Source: BRH-c25 sp035627615 | GTDB lineage: Bacteria > Bacillota > Clostridia > Lutisporales > Lutisporaceae | Assembly: GCA_035627615.1 (NCBI GenBank) | Contig: DASPLL010000031.1 | Location: 62,001 to 126,000, forward strand | Direction of reading: 5' to 3' | DNA: 64,000 bases | Shown here: piece after piece, positions 1-8,387 of the stretch | Layout of the letters: every line of letters begins with the position of its first letter | Numbering within the stretch: position 1 is the first letter of the stretch | Position numbers and translations under genes: made by a program | The notes under the pieces: generated by a model | The model's database searches: none | Told to the model about the DNA's origin: nothing | The model's input: the letters and a program-made list of their open reading frames with translations, nothing else

Positions 1-1707
1 CTGGATCCCTTTCAAAACAGCCATCCGGAGATTTCCAGCACCTATTTGGGGACTGAGGCAGGTGCAACGTTTATTTCTCCATATGTAGAAGTCGGTGCTG
101 ACTATGATCCCAGGGTAAGGCCGTGGTATATGGGCGCAATGGATCAGAAAGGACAGGTATATATAACGGAGCCGTATATACAGGTTGATGAAAACAACAA
201 ATCAACGGGAAATGTAATCGTATCGGTCGTAAGAGCTGTTAAGGACGGATCCGGTGTTGTGGGTGTAGACCTTAATCTGGGCAGTATCGGAGAGGATATC
301 AAAAAAGTACATATAGGCAAAGAAGGAAATCTGGCAGTTTTCGATAAAAACGGGAAGGTATTGGTGCATCCTACGCTGGAAACAGGTACGGAGATAAAGG
401 AGTCGTGGATCTCTCAAATTGTCGGTCAGGACTCCGATCAGTTTGATTATAGCGATAACGGAGAAATGAAGATGGTTTATTTTGTAACCAATCCATTAAC
501 CGGATGGAAAATAATCGGAACCATGAACAGGGAGGAAATCGCAAGAGAAGCGGCTCCTATTTATTATGCAACCTTTGTCGTCATTGTCATATCCATTCTG
601 CTGGGAGGAGTCCTGATCTTTTTAGTTGTCCGTTCCATAACCAAACCGCTGATGAAACTGGTATCCGCAGCAAAAAGCATCGGGGAAGGAGATCTTACCG
701 TGGAGGTTGAGACACAGTCAAAGGATGAGGTCGGTGTGCTTGCTGTGACATTTAACGGAATGTGCGATATGATCAGGCAGATTTTACTCCAGCTTAGAGA
801 TAAGATAGACAGGCTGGCCGCTTCTTCTGAAGAACTGACTGCGGGCTCCGAGCAGGCTGCCGCTACGAGCAGCAGTATTTCCGAGACAAGTCATGTGGTT
901 GCCGACGGGGCGAGCCGTCAAGCTGCCAGTGTAGAAGAAAGTTCAAAATCCATCAATGAAATTACGGATAATTTGAAGCTAATATTGGCGAATGCACAGT
1001 CGGCATCGTCCATTTCATCAGAGGCATCCGGAAAAGCACAGGGAGGAAATGAAATCATCCAGAAGGCCGTTAAGCAAATGGATTCCATTTATCAAACGGT
1101 AAATGGATTGTCTCAAGGGATAGGGTCATTAGGTGAACGCTCCAAAGAGATCGAACAGATTATCGGGGTTATTACCACAATTGCCGACCAGACAAATCTG
1201 CTGGCGTTGAATGCGGCTATTGAAGCCGCCAGAGCAGGAGAACACGGGCGGGGCTTTGCAGTTGTATCCGGGGAAGTAGGAAAACTGGCTGAACAATCCG
1301 TGACTGCAACAAAACAAATTTCCGCATTGATAGCAGCCATTCAGACAGAAACTCAAAAAGTGGTTCAAATAATGGAGAAAACAATAAAGGAAGTTTTTGA
1401 AGGCATTACGGTTATGACCTCTGCCGGTGAAGCCTTCAACCAAATCGAAGATGCCATTTGCGGCGTTTCAGGCCAGATTGACCAGGTAACTTCTTCGATC
1501 CATGAAATCTCTGAAAGAACACAGAAGGTTGCCGGTTCAATTGATAGTATAAGGAAGATTTCGGAAGAATCCGCTTCAGGGATCCAGCAGGTATTTGCAG
1601 CAACCGAGGAGCAGCTGGCCTCTTTTGAGGAAATACATTCCGCCGCTGCCTTGCTGACGGATATAGCCGTTGATCTGCAGGCCCTAAGTGAAAAATTCAA
1701 GCTTTAA
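1..1707 (+). CDS. Methyl-accepting chemotaxis protein, 5' end outside window
   Basis: Transmembrane chemoreceptor that passes ligand signals to CheA/CheW. The reading frame is open to base 1, so the true start lies upstream; the TTG at base 46 is only internal. What is visible is the end of a dCache-type extracellular sensor (DPRVRPWY motif at about bases 108-130, typical of amine/amino-acid Cache domains), one membrane helix (about 556-630), a HAMP linker and a full cytoplasmic signalling rod with the conserved tip IADQTNLLALNAAIEAARAG at about 1180-1240. The ligand cannot be told from the sequence. It converges on the sigma-54 regulator, with a long hairpin between them. Confidence 0.95.
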   Translation: MDPFQNSHPEISSTYLGTEAGATFISPYVEVGADYDPRVRPWYMGAMDQKGQVYITEPYIQVDENNKSTGNVIVSVVRAVKDGSGVVGVDLNLGSIGEDIKKVHIGKEGNLAVFDKNGKVLVHPTLETGTEIKESWISQIVGQDSDQFDYSDNGEMKMVYFVTNPLTGWKIIGTMNREEIAREAAPIYYATFVVIVISILLGGVLIFLVVRSITKPLMKLVSAAKSIGEGDLTVEVETQSKDEVGVLAVTFNGMCDMIRQILLQLRDKIDRLAASSEELTAGSEQAAATSSSISETSHVVADGASRQAASVEESSKSINEITDNLKLILANAQSASSISSEASGKAQGGNEIIQKAVKQMDSIYQTVNGLSQGIGSLGERSKEIEQIIGVITTIADQTNLLALNAAIEAARAGEHGRGFAVVSGEVGKLAEQSVTATKQISALIAAIQTETQKVVQIMEKTIKEVFEGITVMTSAGEAFNQIEDAICGVSGQIDQVTSSIHEISERTQKVAGSIDSIRKISEESASGIQQVFAATEEQLASFEEIHSAAALLTDIAVDLQALSEKFKL

Positions 1708-1727
1708 AGCTATATTAATAGCTATCT

Positions 1728-1762
1728 GCATGGAGCGGGAATCCTTGAAGCCCGCTCCATGC
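1728..1762. terminator. Inverted repeat between convergent genes
   Basis: Perfect 12-bp stem GCATGGAGCGGG / CCCGCTCCATGC with an 11-nt loop, lying between two stop codons. It probably terminates both genes, although no clear U-tract follows on either side. Confidence 0.6.
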
Positions 1763-1764
1763 CA

Positions 1765-3621
1765 TTATGTCGGGATGTATTCATCATCAATATATTCCCT
1801 TATCTTTCTATATGCTGTTGCCTGGCTTATTTTCAAGATTTCAGCTACTTTATAGCTGCTTTTGTATTTATTATAAGCCATTCTGATCAGCTTCTCTTCT
1901 ATTTCTCTTTTTGCTTCTTCCAGGGGTGTGATTATTTCAATGAAATCCGGATTGGGAACATAGGAATTATATAAATTGGTGCTGAAAATAACAGATTTAT
2001 TATTGTCCTTTTCGATAAGCTCTGAAGGGTTTGTGACCACCAACCGCTCTATGGTGTTTTCCAATTCACGGACATTGCCCGGCCAATAGTATGTCAGCAT
2101 CATATTCAGTATGCTTTTTCCGATTTTGACAGCCTTGCTATATTTTTCATTATATTTATCCAGGAAAAACTGAGCCATTGGAATGATGTCCTGCTGCCTT
2201 TCCCTCAGCGGCGGGATACTAATCGGAATGACATTTAAGCGATAGAATAGATCCAGCCGGAATTTGCCCTTCTTGACCATTTCCTGCAAATCCTTATTTG
2301 TGGCGGCGATGATCCTGACATCGATATCTATAGGCATAAGGCCGCCCACACGGTTGATCTGTCTTTCCTGGATGACTTGCAGCAGTTTGACCTGAAGCGG
2401 CATGGGCATTTCCCCTATTTCATCCAAAAAAAGTGTGCCCTTATTCGCCAGCTCGATAAGGCCCGGTTTTCCGCCTTTTTTTGCGCCGGTAAATGCACCT
2501 GCTTCATAACCCAGCAGTTCGGATTCCAGTAATGCCTCCGGAATGGCGCCGCAGTTGATCTCGACCATTCTCTCTTTTTTTCTCAGGCCGTTATTGTGCA
2601 GGTATCTGGCGATAACGCCTTTTCCCACACCGGATTCACCGGTGATCAATACAGTCGAATCGATATTTTTTAATTCGTTTGTTAACTGCATAATGCCTTT
2701 CATGCTTTGGCTCTCGTATATTATTTTCGTATCGTTATCCTTTTTCTGTATGATATTTATTTCTTTCTGCTTTTCGTAATACTGGTTGATGATATTCAGT
2801 TCTTTAAAATCAATGGAATTAATGATGATCCTGAATATGCTTCCGCTTTCATCATAGACAGGTACGCCGGTAACCAGGGCCTCCTTGCCGTTCTGCAATT
2901 TCTGAATGATGGAGATCTTGCGCTTTTCCTTCAAAATCAGAACGCCGACAGAGGGGTTGTAGGCGCCCTTTTCTTCCATTTCCTTTACGTTTTTTCCCGT
3001 AACCTCTTCCTTCCTGATATCTGTTATATTTTCAAAAGCCCTGTTTACTCTTACGGTATTGCCTTTTCCATCCAGAATAACAATAGAATTCGGTGAGTTT
3101 TCAAAGGCCTGGTCCAGCTCTTTATTCCATAGGTTTATCTGGTCCAGATCATTGATCAGCTTGGTTATATGTAATTTTTCATCATTAAGAATATCTTCAT
3201 GTGCTTGCCTTTCGAATTTTTCTTTTCTGAATACCTGGAGCCTTTTCTTTATTTCTGTATAAAAGTAAGCGGTGACGGCTTCTTTGTTTACTATTCCTGT
3301 TGCTCTCCCGTTATTATCTACAACAATAATATGCCTGGACGGATCTTCTTCAAGGATGTCCGCTATTGTATCCAACGGGCAGCTGTCTTCCACAGAACAA
3401 AAATGGCCATTAACAAGCCCTTTGATGCTCTCGGCCGGCGACAGGCCGCAAAGATAGGCGTTCAATAATTCATCCGGGGTAACGATTCCCTTTATCGTTT
3501 CATTTTCATAAACTACAGCATATTTCGTATTATCTTCTTTGAATGCTCTTATTATATCTTGTATTATTATATCTGAATGAACACTTCTAATCTTGAAGAG
3601 CTTCAGGCTTTTGAGAGTCAA
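1765..3621 (-). CDS. Sigma-54-dependent activator with CBS pair, PAS, AAA+ and Fis-type HTH
   Basis: Enhancer-binding protein that activates RNA polymerase carrying sigma-54. Order of parts: CBS pair (about residues 10-125), PAS (about 168-275), AAA+ ATPase with Walker A GESGVGKG (328-335), the sigma-54 contact loop GAFTGA (375-380) and Walker B LFLDEIGE, then a C-terminal Fis-like helix-turn-helix (about 585-612). Length is 618 aa. The start is a TTG placed 7 nt after GGGAGGG; the ATG touching that site is out of frame. CBS and PAS suggest an adenine-nucleotide or small-molecule input. It is read away from the M20 gene, whose promoter region has a sigma-54 promoter and three palindromes, so that gene set is its likely target. 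Confidence 0.93.
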   Translation of the reverse strand: MTLKSLKLFKIRSVHSDIIIQDIIRAFKEDNTKYAVVYENETIKGIVTPDELLNAYLCGLSPAESIKGLVNGHFCSVEDSCPLDTIADILEEDPSRHIIVVDNNGRATGIVNKEAVTAYFYTEIKKRLQVFRKEKFERQAHEDILNDEKLHITKLINDLDQINLWNKELDQAFENSPNSIVILDGKGNTVRVNRAFENITDIRKEEVTGKNVKEMEEKGAYNPSVGVLILKEKRKISIIQKLQNGKEALVTGVPVYDESGSIFRIIINSIDFKELNIINQYYEKQKEINIIQKKDNDTKIIYESQSMKGIMQLTNELKNIDSTVLITGESGVGKGVIARYLHNNGLRKKERMVEINCGAIPEALLESELLGYEAGAFTGAKKGGKPGLIELANKGTLFLDEIGEMPMPLQVKLLQVIQERQINRVGGLMPIDIDVRIIAATNKDLQEMVKKGKFRLDLFYRLNVIPISIPPLRERQQDIIPMAQFFLDKYNEKYSKAVKIGKSILNMMLTYYWPGNVRELENTIERLVVTNPSELIEKDNNKSVIFSTNLYNSYVPNPDFIEIITPLEEAKREIEEKLIRMAYNKYKSSYKVAEILKISQATAYRKIREYIDDEYIPT

Positions 3622-3780
3622 AACGCATCCCTCCCTTAATAAATGATACGACAGAGCTTATTCTATCGTATCTCCGGATGATATATATATTCTGCAAGAA
3701 TTATTCCATTCCTCTTTTGCTGAAAAAAAGGGGATTCCGTGGGTTGTATAAGAAAGGAATATTAGTTGCGGTGTAGAATA

Positions 3781-3867
3781 ATTCATTTATGAATCAATAA
3801 TTCATTTGTGAATTGTCGGAATACATATAAAAATCTGATTTGTTATGAAAATAATTCATTATTGAAT
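3781..3867. promoter_or_regulatory. Three palindromic activator sites (candidate UAS)
   Basis: Three 14-bp palindromes with the form ATTCA-N4-TGAAT at 3781-3794 (ATTCATTTATGAAT), 3800-3813 (ATTCATTTGTGAAT) and 3854-3867 (ATTCATTATTGAAT). They lie about 150-240 bp upstream of the sigma-54 promoter at 4018, the usual distance for enhancer-binding proteins. They probably bind the Fis-type HTH of the neighbouring activator. Confidence 0.75.
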
Positions 3868-4017
3868 TAAATACCTTTTTATATTTGGACATAAAGTAAC
3901 GCTATTGGAATAAAAAAATAAAAGTTTTTTTATGTACCTTTTTATAGGCATTGAAATTCAAGGCATATCAGAACGAGAACGTAATAAATAGAAAAAAAGC
4001 AGACTAATTTATTTTTT

Positions 4018-4032
4018 TGGAACGGATCTTGC
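4018..4032 (+). promoter_or_regulatory. Sigma-54 (-24/-12) promoter
   Basis: TGGAACGGATCTTGC has the GG and GC elements exactly 10 nt apart, matching the TGGCACG-N4-TTGC consensus at nearly every position. Transcription would start near 4044, giving a leader of about 27 nt before the ATG at 4071. Confidence 0.88.
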
Positions 4033-4070
4033 TTTACAATAAATTGTAAGCAATGAAGGGAGTTTATGAT

Positions 4071-5336
4071 ATGAATGATGCAAAGGTACAAGTGATAAAG
4101 ATGATTGAAGCCAACAAAAATGAAATAGTTAAAACTGTACAAGAGCTGATAAAGTATCCCAGTGTCATGGGGGAAGAAAAAGAAGCGCAGATTTATTTTT
4201 CGGATTTACTCAGAAAGCTATCTTTAAATGTTGATGTATGGGAACCGACGATGGAAGACATGAAGATCAATCCGGACTTTTTGGCAGCAAGGGATCATTT
4301 TGAAGGAAGCCCGAATGTGGTGGGCGTATTGAAAGGAAAGGGCGGAGGGAAGTCCATCCTGCTTAACGGGCATATGGATGTTGTGCCGGATGGGGACAAT
4401 GACTGGGATGACAGTCCATGGAGCGGAAAGCTGGCAGCTGGGAAAATATATGGACGCGGTGCTTCGGATATGAAGGGCGGTATTATTGCCAATGTAATGG
4501 CAGTAAAGGCGATCATGGATTCGGGGATACAGCTTAAGGGAGACGTAATCATAGAAAGTGTTATCGGTGAAGAGACAGGGGGAGCGGGGACCTTATCAGC
4601 AATCAGCAGGGGTTACAAAGCTGACGGGGCTATTGTTCCCGAACCGACAGACATGCAGTTGTGTCCGGTTTCAATGGGGGTAACGTGGTTCAGGATCATA
4701 GTGAAAGGTCTTGCAGCTCATGCGGCGACTTCCTATTTAGGGGTAAATGCAATAATCAAAGCAAGTATGATCTTACAGAAAATCAATGAATTCGAAGCAA
4801 AAATAATAAAAGAAAAAAAGCACGAATTGTATAAGCATCATCCAGCCCCATTCAGTATCAATATCGGAATCATAAAAGGCGGAATATTCCCGACAAGTGT
4901 ACCCGATGAAGTGATAATAGAAGGGAGAATGAGTTTTACTCCTGATGAGGAAATTTCAGAAGCAAGGAGAGGCTTTGAAGCTGCTGTTTATGAGGCTGCG
5001 GAGAAGGATGATTGGTTAAAGGAGCATAGGCCTATAATAGAATGGTTTGGTTTCTGCCTTAACTCAGGCAGTGTTGATAAAGAGCATCCTTTGGTAAAAA
5101 CAATGGCAGATAACTATAAATCTATTAAAGGCAATGAGCCGGATATAGTCGGCACTCCATGGGGTACGGACGCGGGTGCCCTGATCAGGTATGGCAATAC
5201 ACCTACGGTGGTATTCGGACCAGGTCCCGGAGGTACAGCCCATAAGGCAAATGAACATGTGGACGTTGACAAACTGGTAGAGACTACAAAGATAATTGCA
5301 TGTACCATACTGGATTGGTGCGGATACGAAAGATAA
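4071..5336 (+). CDS. M20-family amidohydrolase (ArgE/DapE type)
   Basis: Zinc-dependent hydrolase of an N-acyl amino acid or dipeptide, cytosolic, 421 aa. Visible metal and catalytic residues: HMD (H101, D103), D133 in ASDMKGG, E167/E168 in GEETGG, and a late His in GTAHKANEH. The ATG at 4071 is chosen over 4053 because AAGGGAG sits 8 nt upstream of it. It is the first gene after the sigma-54 promoter and is followed by serine dehydratase, an M24 protein and a BCCT carrier. Substrate not determined; ArgE, DapE and carnosinase-like activities all use this fold. In this context a deacylase step in breakdown of an imported solute is plausible (inference). Confidence 0.88.
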   Translation: MNDAKVQVIKMIEANKNEIVKTVQELIKYPSVMGEEKEAQIYFSDLLRKLSLNVDVWEPTMEDMKINPDFLAARDHFEGSPNVVGVLKGKGGGKSILLNGHMDVVPDGDNDWDDSPWSGKLAAGKIYGRGASDMKGGIIANVMAVKAIMDSGIQLKGDVIIESVIGEETGGAGTLSAISRGYKADGAIVPEPTDMQLCPVSMGVTWFRIIVKGLAAHAATSYLGVNAIIKASMILQKINEFEAKIIKEKKHELYKHHPAPFSINIGIIKGGIFPTSVPDEVIIEGRMSFTPDEEISEARRGFEAAVYEAAEKDDWLKEHRPIIEWFGFCLNSGSVDKEHPLVKTMADNYKSIKGNEPDIVGTPWGTDAGALIRYGNTPTVVFGPGPGGTAHKANEHVDVDKLVETTKIIACTILDWCGYER

Positions 5337-5381
5337 AGACAAGCTGTTTCCGGTTAATATAATAAAAAGGGGCGGGATAAG

Positions 5382-6962
5382 ATGAACAAGAAACCATGCA
5401 GTATTTTCAACGAGGTCTTCGGTCCGATAATGATAGGGCCGTCAAGCTCTCATACGGCCGGTCCGGCACGTATAGGGAAGGTTGCAAATATGCTTCTGGA
5501 TGACGAGGTCGAAGAAATAGAGATCAAATTCGACCGCAACGGATCATATGCTGCAACCTATATAGCTCAAGGTTCCAATTATGGATTTGTCGGCGGCATA
5601 CTGGGAATAGACATATCTGACGAAAGCATCAAGCGGTCGCTAAAAACTGCAGAAGAAAAGAACGTAAAGGTAGAATTCAAAATAGAAAGCATAGAAGGGG
5701 ACATACATCCCAATTTCGCCAGAATCAATCTTAAGGGGAAAAGCGGCAGAAAAATAAGCATAGAATCTGCCTCAACCGGCGGAGGTATGTTTGAGGTTAC
5801 AAAGTATGAAACATTTCCAGTATCTTTAAAGGGTGATTATTTCGATATCCTGGTGATGACAGACAGGGATGAGACACTGGATGGAATAAAGGCAATGCTT
5901 GAAGGGCATAGGATGGACTTTGAAACCATGCTGGAAGAAAATGAAAAGAAAGAGATCCTGATAAATATAAAATTGGACACTGAGATGCCGGATGAGGTGC
6001 AAAAGAAGCTTGAAAATTTACCCGGGGTTACATGTGTAAAATATATAAAACCGGTTCTCCCTGTTGTAAAGAGAAATGTCTGCAAAGTCCCTTTCTTGAA
6101 TGCGGAAGAAGCACTGGAGTATTCCAAAACGAAGAAATGCTCCCTTTGGGAGCTGGCATGTGATTACGAAGAAGCAATCAGCGGAAAAAGCAGGGATGAA
6201 ATAATAGGGATGATGGCCCATATAGTAAGAGTCATGAGGGAGTCTGCATTAAAAGCAATCGAAGGCAATTTTGAGAAGAGAGGCTTTTTACCTTCAAAAG
6301 CAGGGACCCTTGACAAAAACATAAAAAAAGAAGATGCCAGAATGATCGATATGGGAATGTTGAATAAAGTGATGGTATGGGCAACCGGCGTCATGGAATA
6401 TGACATCTGCAGGGGGAAGGTTGTAGCAGCTCCCACCGGCGGTTCTTGCGGAGTTCTCCCCGGCGCAGTTGTTGCTGTTGGAGACCAGCTGGGTCTATCG
6501 GATGAGGATATGGCAAAAGCATTGATGGCTGCAGGAATAATCGGAGTGTTCATCGATCATCAGGCCACTTTTGCCGCTGAGGTGTGCGGCTGCCAGGCAG
6601 AGAATGGCGCTGCCAGCAGTATGTCCGCAGCGGGAATTGTCCAACTGCTTGGGGGGTGTGTTGAAGAGGGGTTCGCCGCAGCTTCCCTTGCACTGCAGAA
6701 TATACTCGGGCTGATATGTGATCCCGTAGCAGGCGTTGGGAATGTACCCTGTGTAGGCAGAAATCCGATGGCGGCTGTAAATGGAATTCTCTCTGCCAAT
6801 ATGGTGCTGAATGGCTTTGATCCCTTCATACCTTTGGATGAAACAATCAAAGCCATGATGGATGTTGGACTTCTAATGCCCAGGGAATTCAGATGCACAG
6901 GTCTGGGAGGATTATGCATAACAAAATCAGCAAAGAGGGTTGAGAAGGAATTATGCCTCTGA
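5382..6962 (+). CDS. sdaA: L-serine dehydratase, iron-sulfur type, single chain
   Basis: Deaminates L-serine to pyruvate and ammonia with an oxygen-sensitive [4Fe-4S] cluster. The 526-aa chain fuses the parts that many Firmicutes keep as separate beta and alpha subunits. The N-terminal part carries GPSSSHTAGPARIG (residues 16-29). The C-terminal alpha-like part carries the Cys-containing stretches GGSCGVLPG and CDPVAGVGNVPCVGRNP. ATG with an AAGGGGCGGG site upstream. It lies 45 bp after the M20 gene in the same direction, so co-transcription from the sigma-54 promoter is likely. Confidence 0.93.
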   Translation: MNKKPCSIFNEVFGPIMIGPSSSHTAGPARIGKVANMLLDDEVEEIEIKFDRNGSYAATYIAQGSNYGFVGGILGIDISDESIKRSLKTAEEKNVKVEFKIESIEGDIHPNFARINLKGKSGRKISIESASTGGGMFEVTKYETFPVSLKGDYFDILVMTDRDETLDGIKAMLEGHRMDFETMLEENEKKEILINIKLDTEMPDEVQKKLENLPGVTCVKYIKPVLPVVKRNVCKVPFLNAEEALEYSKTKKCSLWELACDYEEAISGKSRDEIIGMMAHIVRVMRESALKAIEGNFEKRGFLPSKAGTLDKNIKKEDARMIDMGMLNKVMVWATGVMEYDICRGKVVAAPTGGSCGVLPGAVVAVGDQLGLSDEDMAKALMAAGIIGVFIDHQATFAAEVCGCQAENGAASSMSAAGIVQLLGGCVEEGFAAASLALQNILGLICDPVAGVGNVPCVGRNPMAAVNGILSANMVLNGFDPFIPLDETIKAMMDVGLLMPREFRCTGLGGLCITKSAKRVEKELCL

Positions 6963-7114
6963 TAATTCCTTGAGTCTGAAAATTGATGTAAAAAGGAGGA
7001 GTGTATTCTAAGAATTTTACATAGAGGAGTGTCTGAAAATCAGGAATTCAGCCCGGCAGGAATATGCAGAAGGACTCTATTGAGAGGTATTTAACAGGAG
7101 GTGCGCTATTAACC

Positions 7115-8302
7115 ATGAGTAATGAGAGTGTGTTTAATTCGTTTCCAATGAGTGGGGTTAATCCTTTCCCGATGGAAGAGCTTAACAAAAGAGTGGAGAA
7201 TGTTCGTAAAATAATGGAGAAAAAGGAACTGGACGCTTGTGTCATAACAAGTCCAGAGAATATCTATTATCTTACCGGACTTGATCACTTCGGTTATTTT
7301 GCCCCACATATCCTGGTGGTTCCCCGTGATCATGAAATGCGTCTGGTAATACGCCGGATGGAAGTCGTATCAGTTGAGGCGATGCTTAAAAATGCCAAGT
7401 TTGTAGGATACCTGGATCATGAAAATGCAGCAGATCATGTTGTTCGCGAAATTAAGGAGATGGGACTGGATAAGGGCCGTCTCGGAATGGAAAAGCGAAC
7501 CATGTTTGCCCCTCTGGAAAACAGCCAGAAGATCTATTCAGGGCTTGATCAGGCGACCTGGGATGATTTTTCAGATGAGATAGACAAGCTGAGAATGGTA
7601 AAATCCCCGTTTGAAATGGAATATGTCAGAAAGGCGGCAAAGGTCTCCACAAAGATGATGGAAGCAGCCGCAAATACATTTGGAGTCGGCGTAAGAGAAA
7701 GTGAAATCGCCGCTGAAATATACAAGGCAATGTGTCTTGCCGGCGGAGATCCTCCAGGCTTCCAGCCTTTTGTCCGTTCCACCCCTACACTGGGAATGGA
7801 GCATGTGACATGGAGCGACAGGAAGCTTGAAAAGGGAGACCGTCTGTTTATTGAGATGAGCGGTGCCTGCAAGCACTATCATGCCCCTATGGGCAGGATA
7901 TTCTTCCTGGGCGATATGCCGAAAGGTACTATGGAGATTTCGAAAGTATGTATCGATGCTTTTAATGCGGTTATCGGCAGTCTGAAAGAAGGCATGAGAG
8001 CTGCAGACGTGTACGAAGAGTGGCAGAAGATAGTTGATTCAGCCGGACTTTCCCATTATACACGCCATCACTGCGGTTATATGGTCGGTATCGGCTTCCC
8101 TCCGGGATGGGTCGGCGGAAGCATGGTAGTCGGGCTGAGACGTTACAGTGACCTTGTTCTTAAGGAAGGCATGGTGTTCCACATATTATCATGGCTTGTC
8201 GGCAGCGGCAAGGGTGATTACCTGGTGACCAATGCTTCTGCTGTTGGGAAAACCCGTGGTGAAGTATTAATCGATTTCCCAATGGAGCCAATGGCGAGAT
8301 AA
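7115..8302 (+). CDS. M24-family protein, creatinase / ectoine-hydrolase (DoeA) type
   Basis: Pita-bread-fold hydrolase, 395 aa from the ATG at 7115, which has AGGAGGTG 10 nt upstream; an ATG at 7064 has a weaker site. An N-terminal creatinase-like domain is followed by the M24 domain. Metal ligands of true aminopeptidases (D, D, H, E, E) are mostly missing: the first Asp region reads IEMSGA and the second HAPMGR. Segments EHVTWSD, HYHAPMGRIFFLG and IGFPPGW resemble the DoeA/EutD ectoine hydrolases, and more loosely DddP and creatinase, from memory of those families. It probably cleaves a non-peptide C-N bond of a small solute brought in by the adjacent BCCT carrier. Confidence 0.8.
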   Translation: MSNESVFNSFPMSGVNPFPMEELNKRVENVRKIMEKKELDACVITSPENIYYLTGLDHFGYFAPHILVVPRDHEMRLVIRRMEVVSVEAMLKNAKFVGYLDHENAADHVVREIKEMGLDKGRLGMEKRTMFAPLENSQKIYSGLDQATWDDFSDEIDKLRMVKSPFEMEYVRKAAKVSTKMMEAAANTFGVGVRESEIAAEIYKAMCLAGGDPPGFQPFVRSTPTLGMEHVTWSDRKLEKGDRLFIEMSGACKHYHAPMGRIFFLGDMPKGTMEISKVCIDAFNAVIGSLKEGMRAADVYEEWQKIVDSAGLSHYTRHHCGYMVGIGFPPGWVGGSMVVGLRRYSDLVLKEGMVFHILSWLVGSGKGDYLVTNASAVGKTRGEVLIDFPMEPMAR

Positions 8303-8387
8303 TTGATTGAATTTGGTCTGTACGATTATGTGCTGATGCATGTAATCGTGCGGATTAAACAAATACCAAAAAAAAGGGGGAAAAAAT

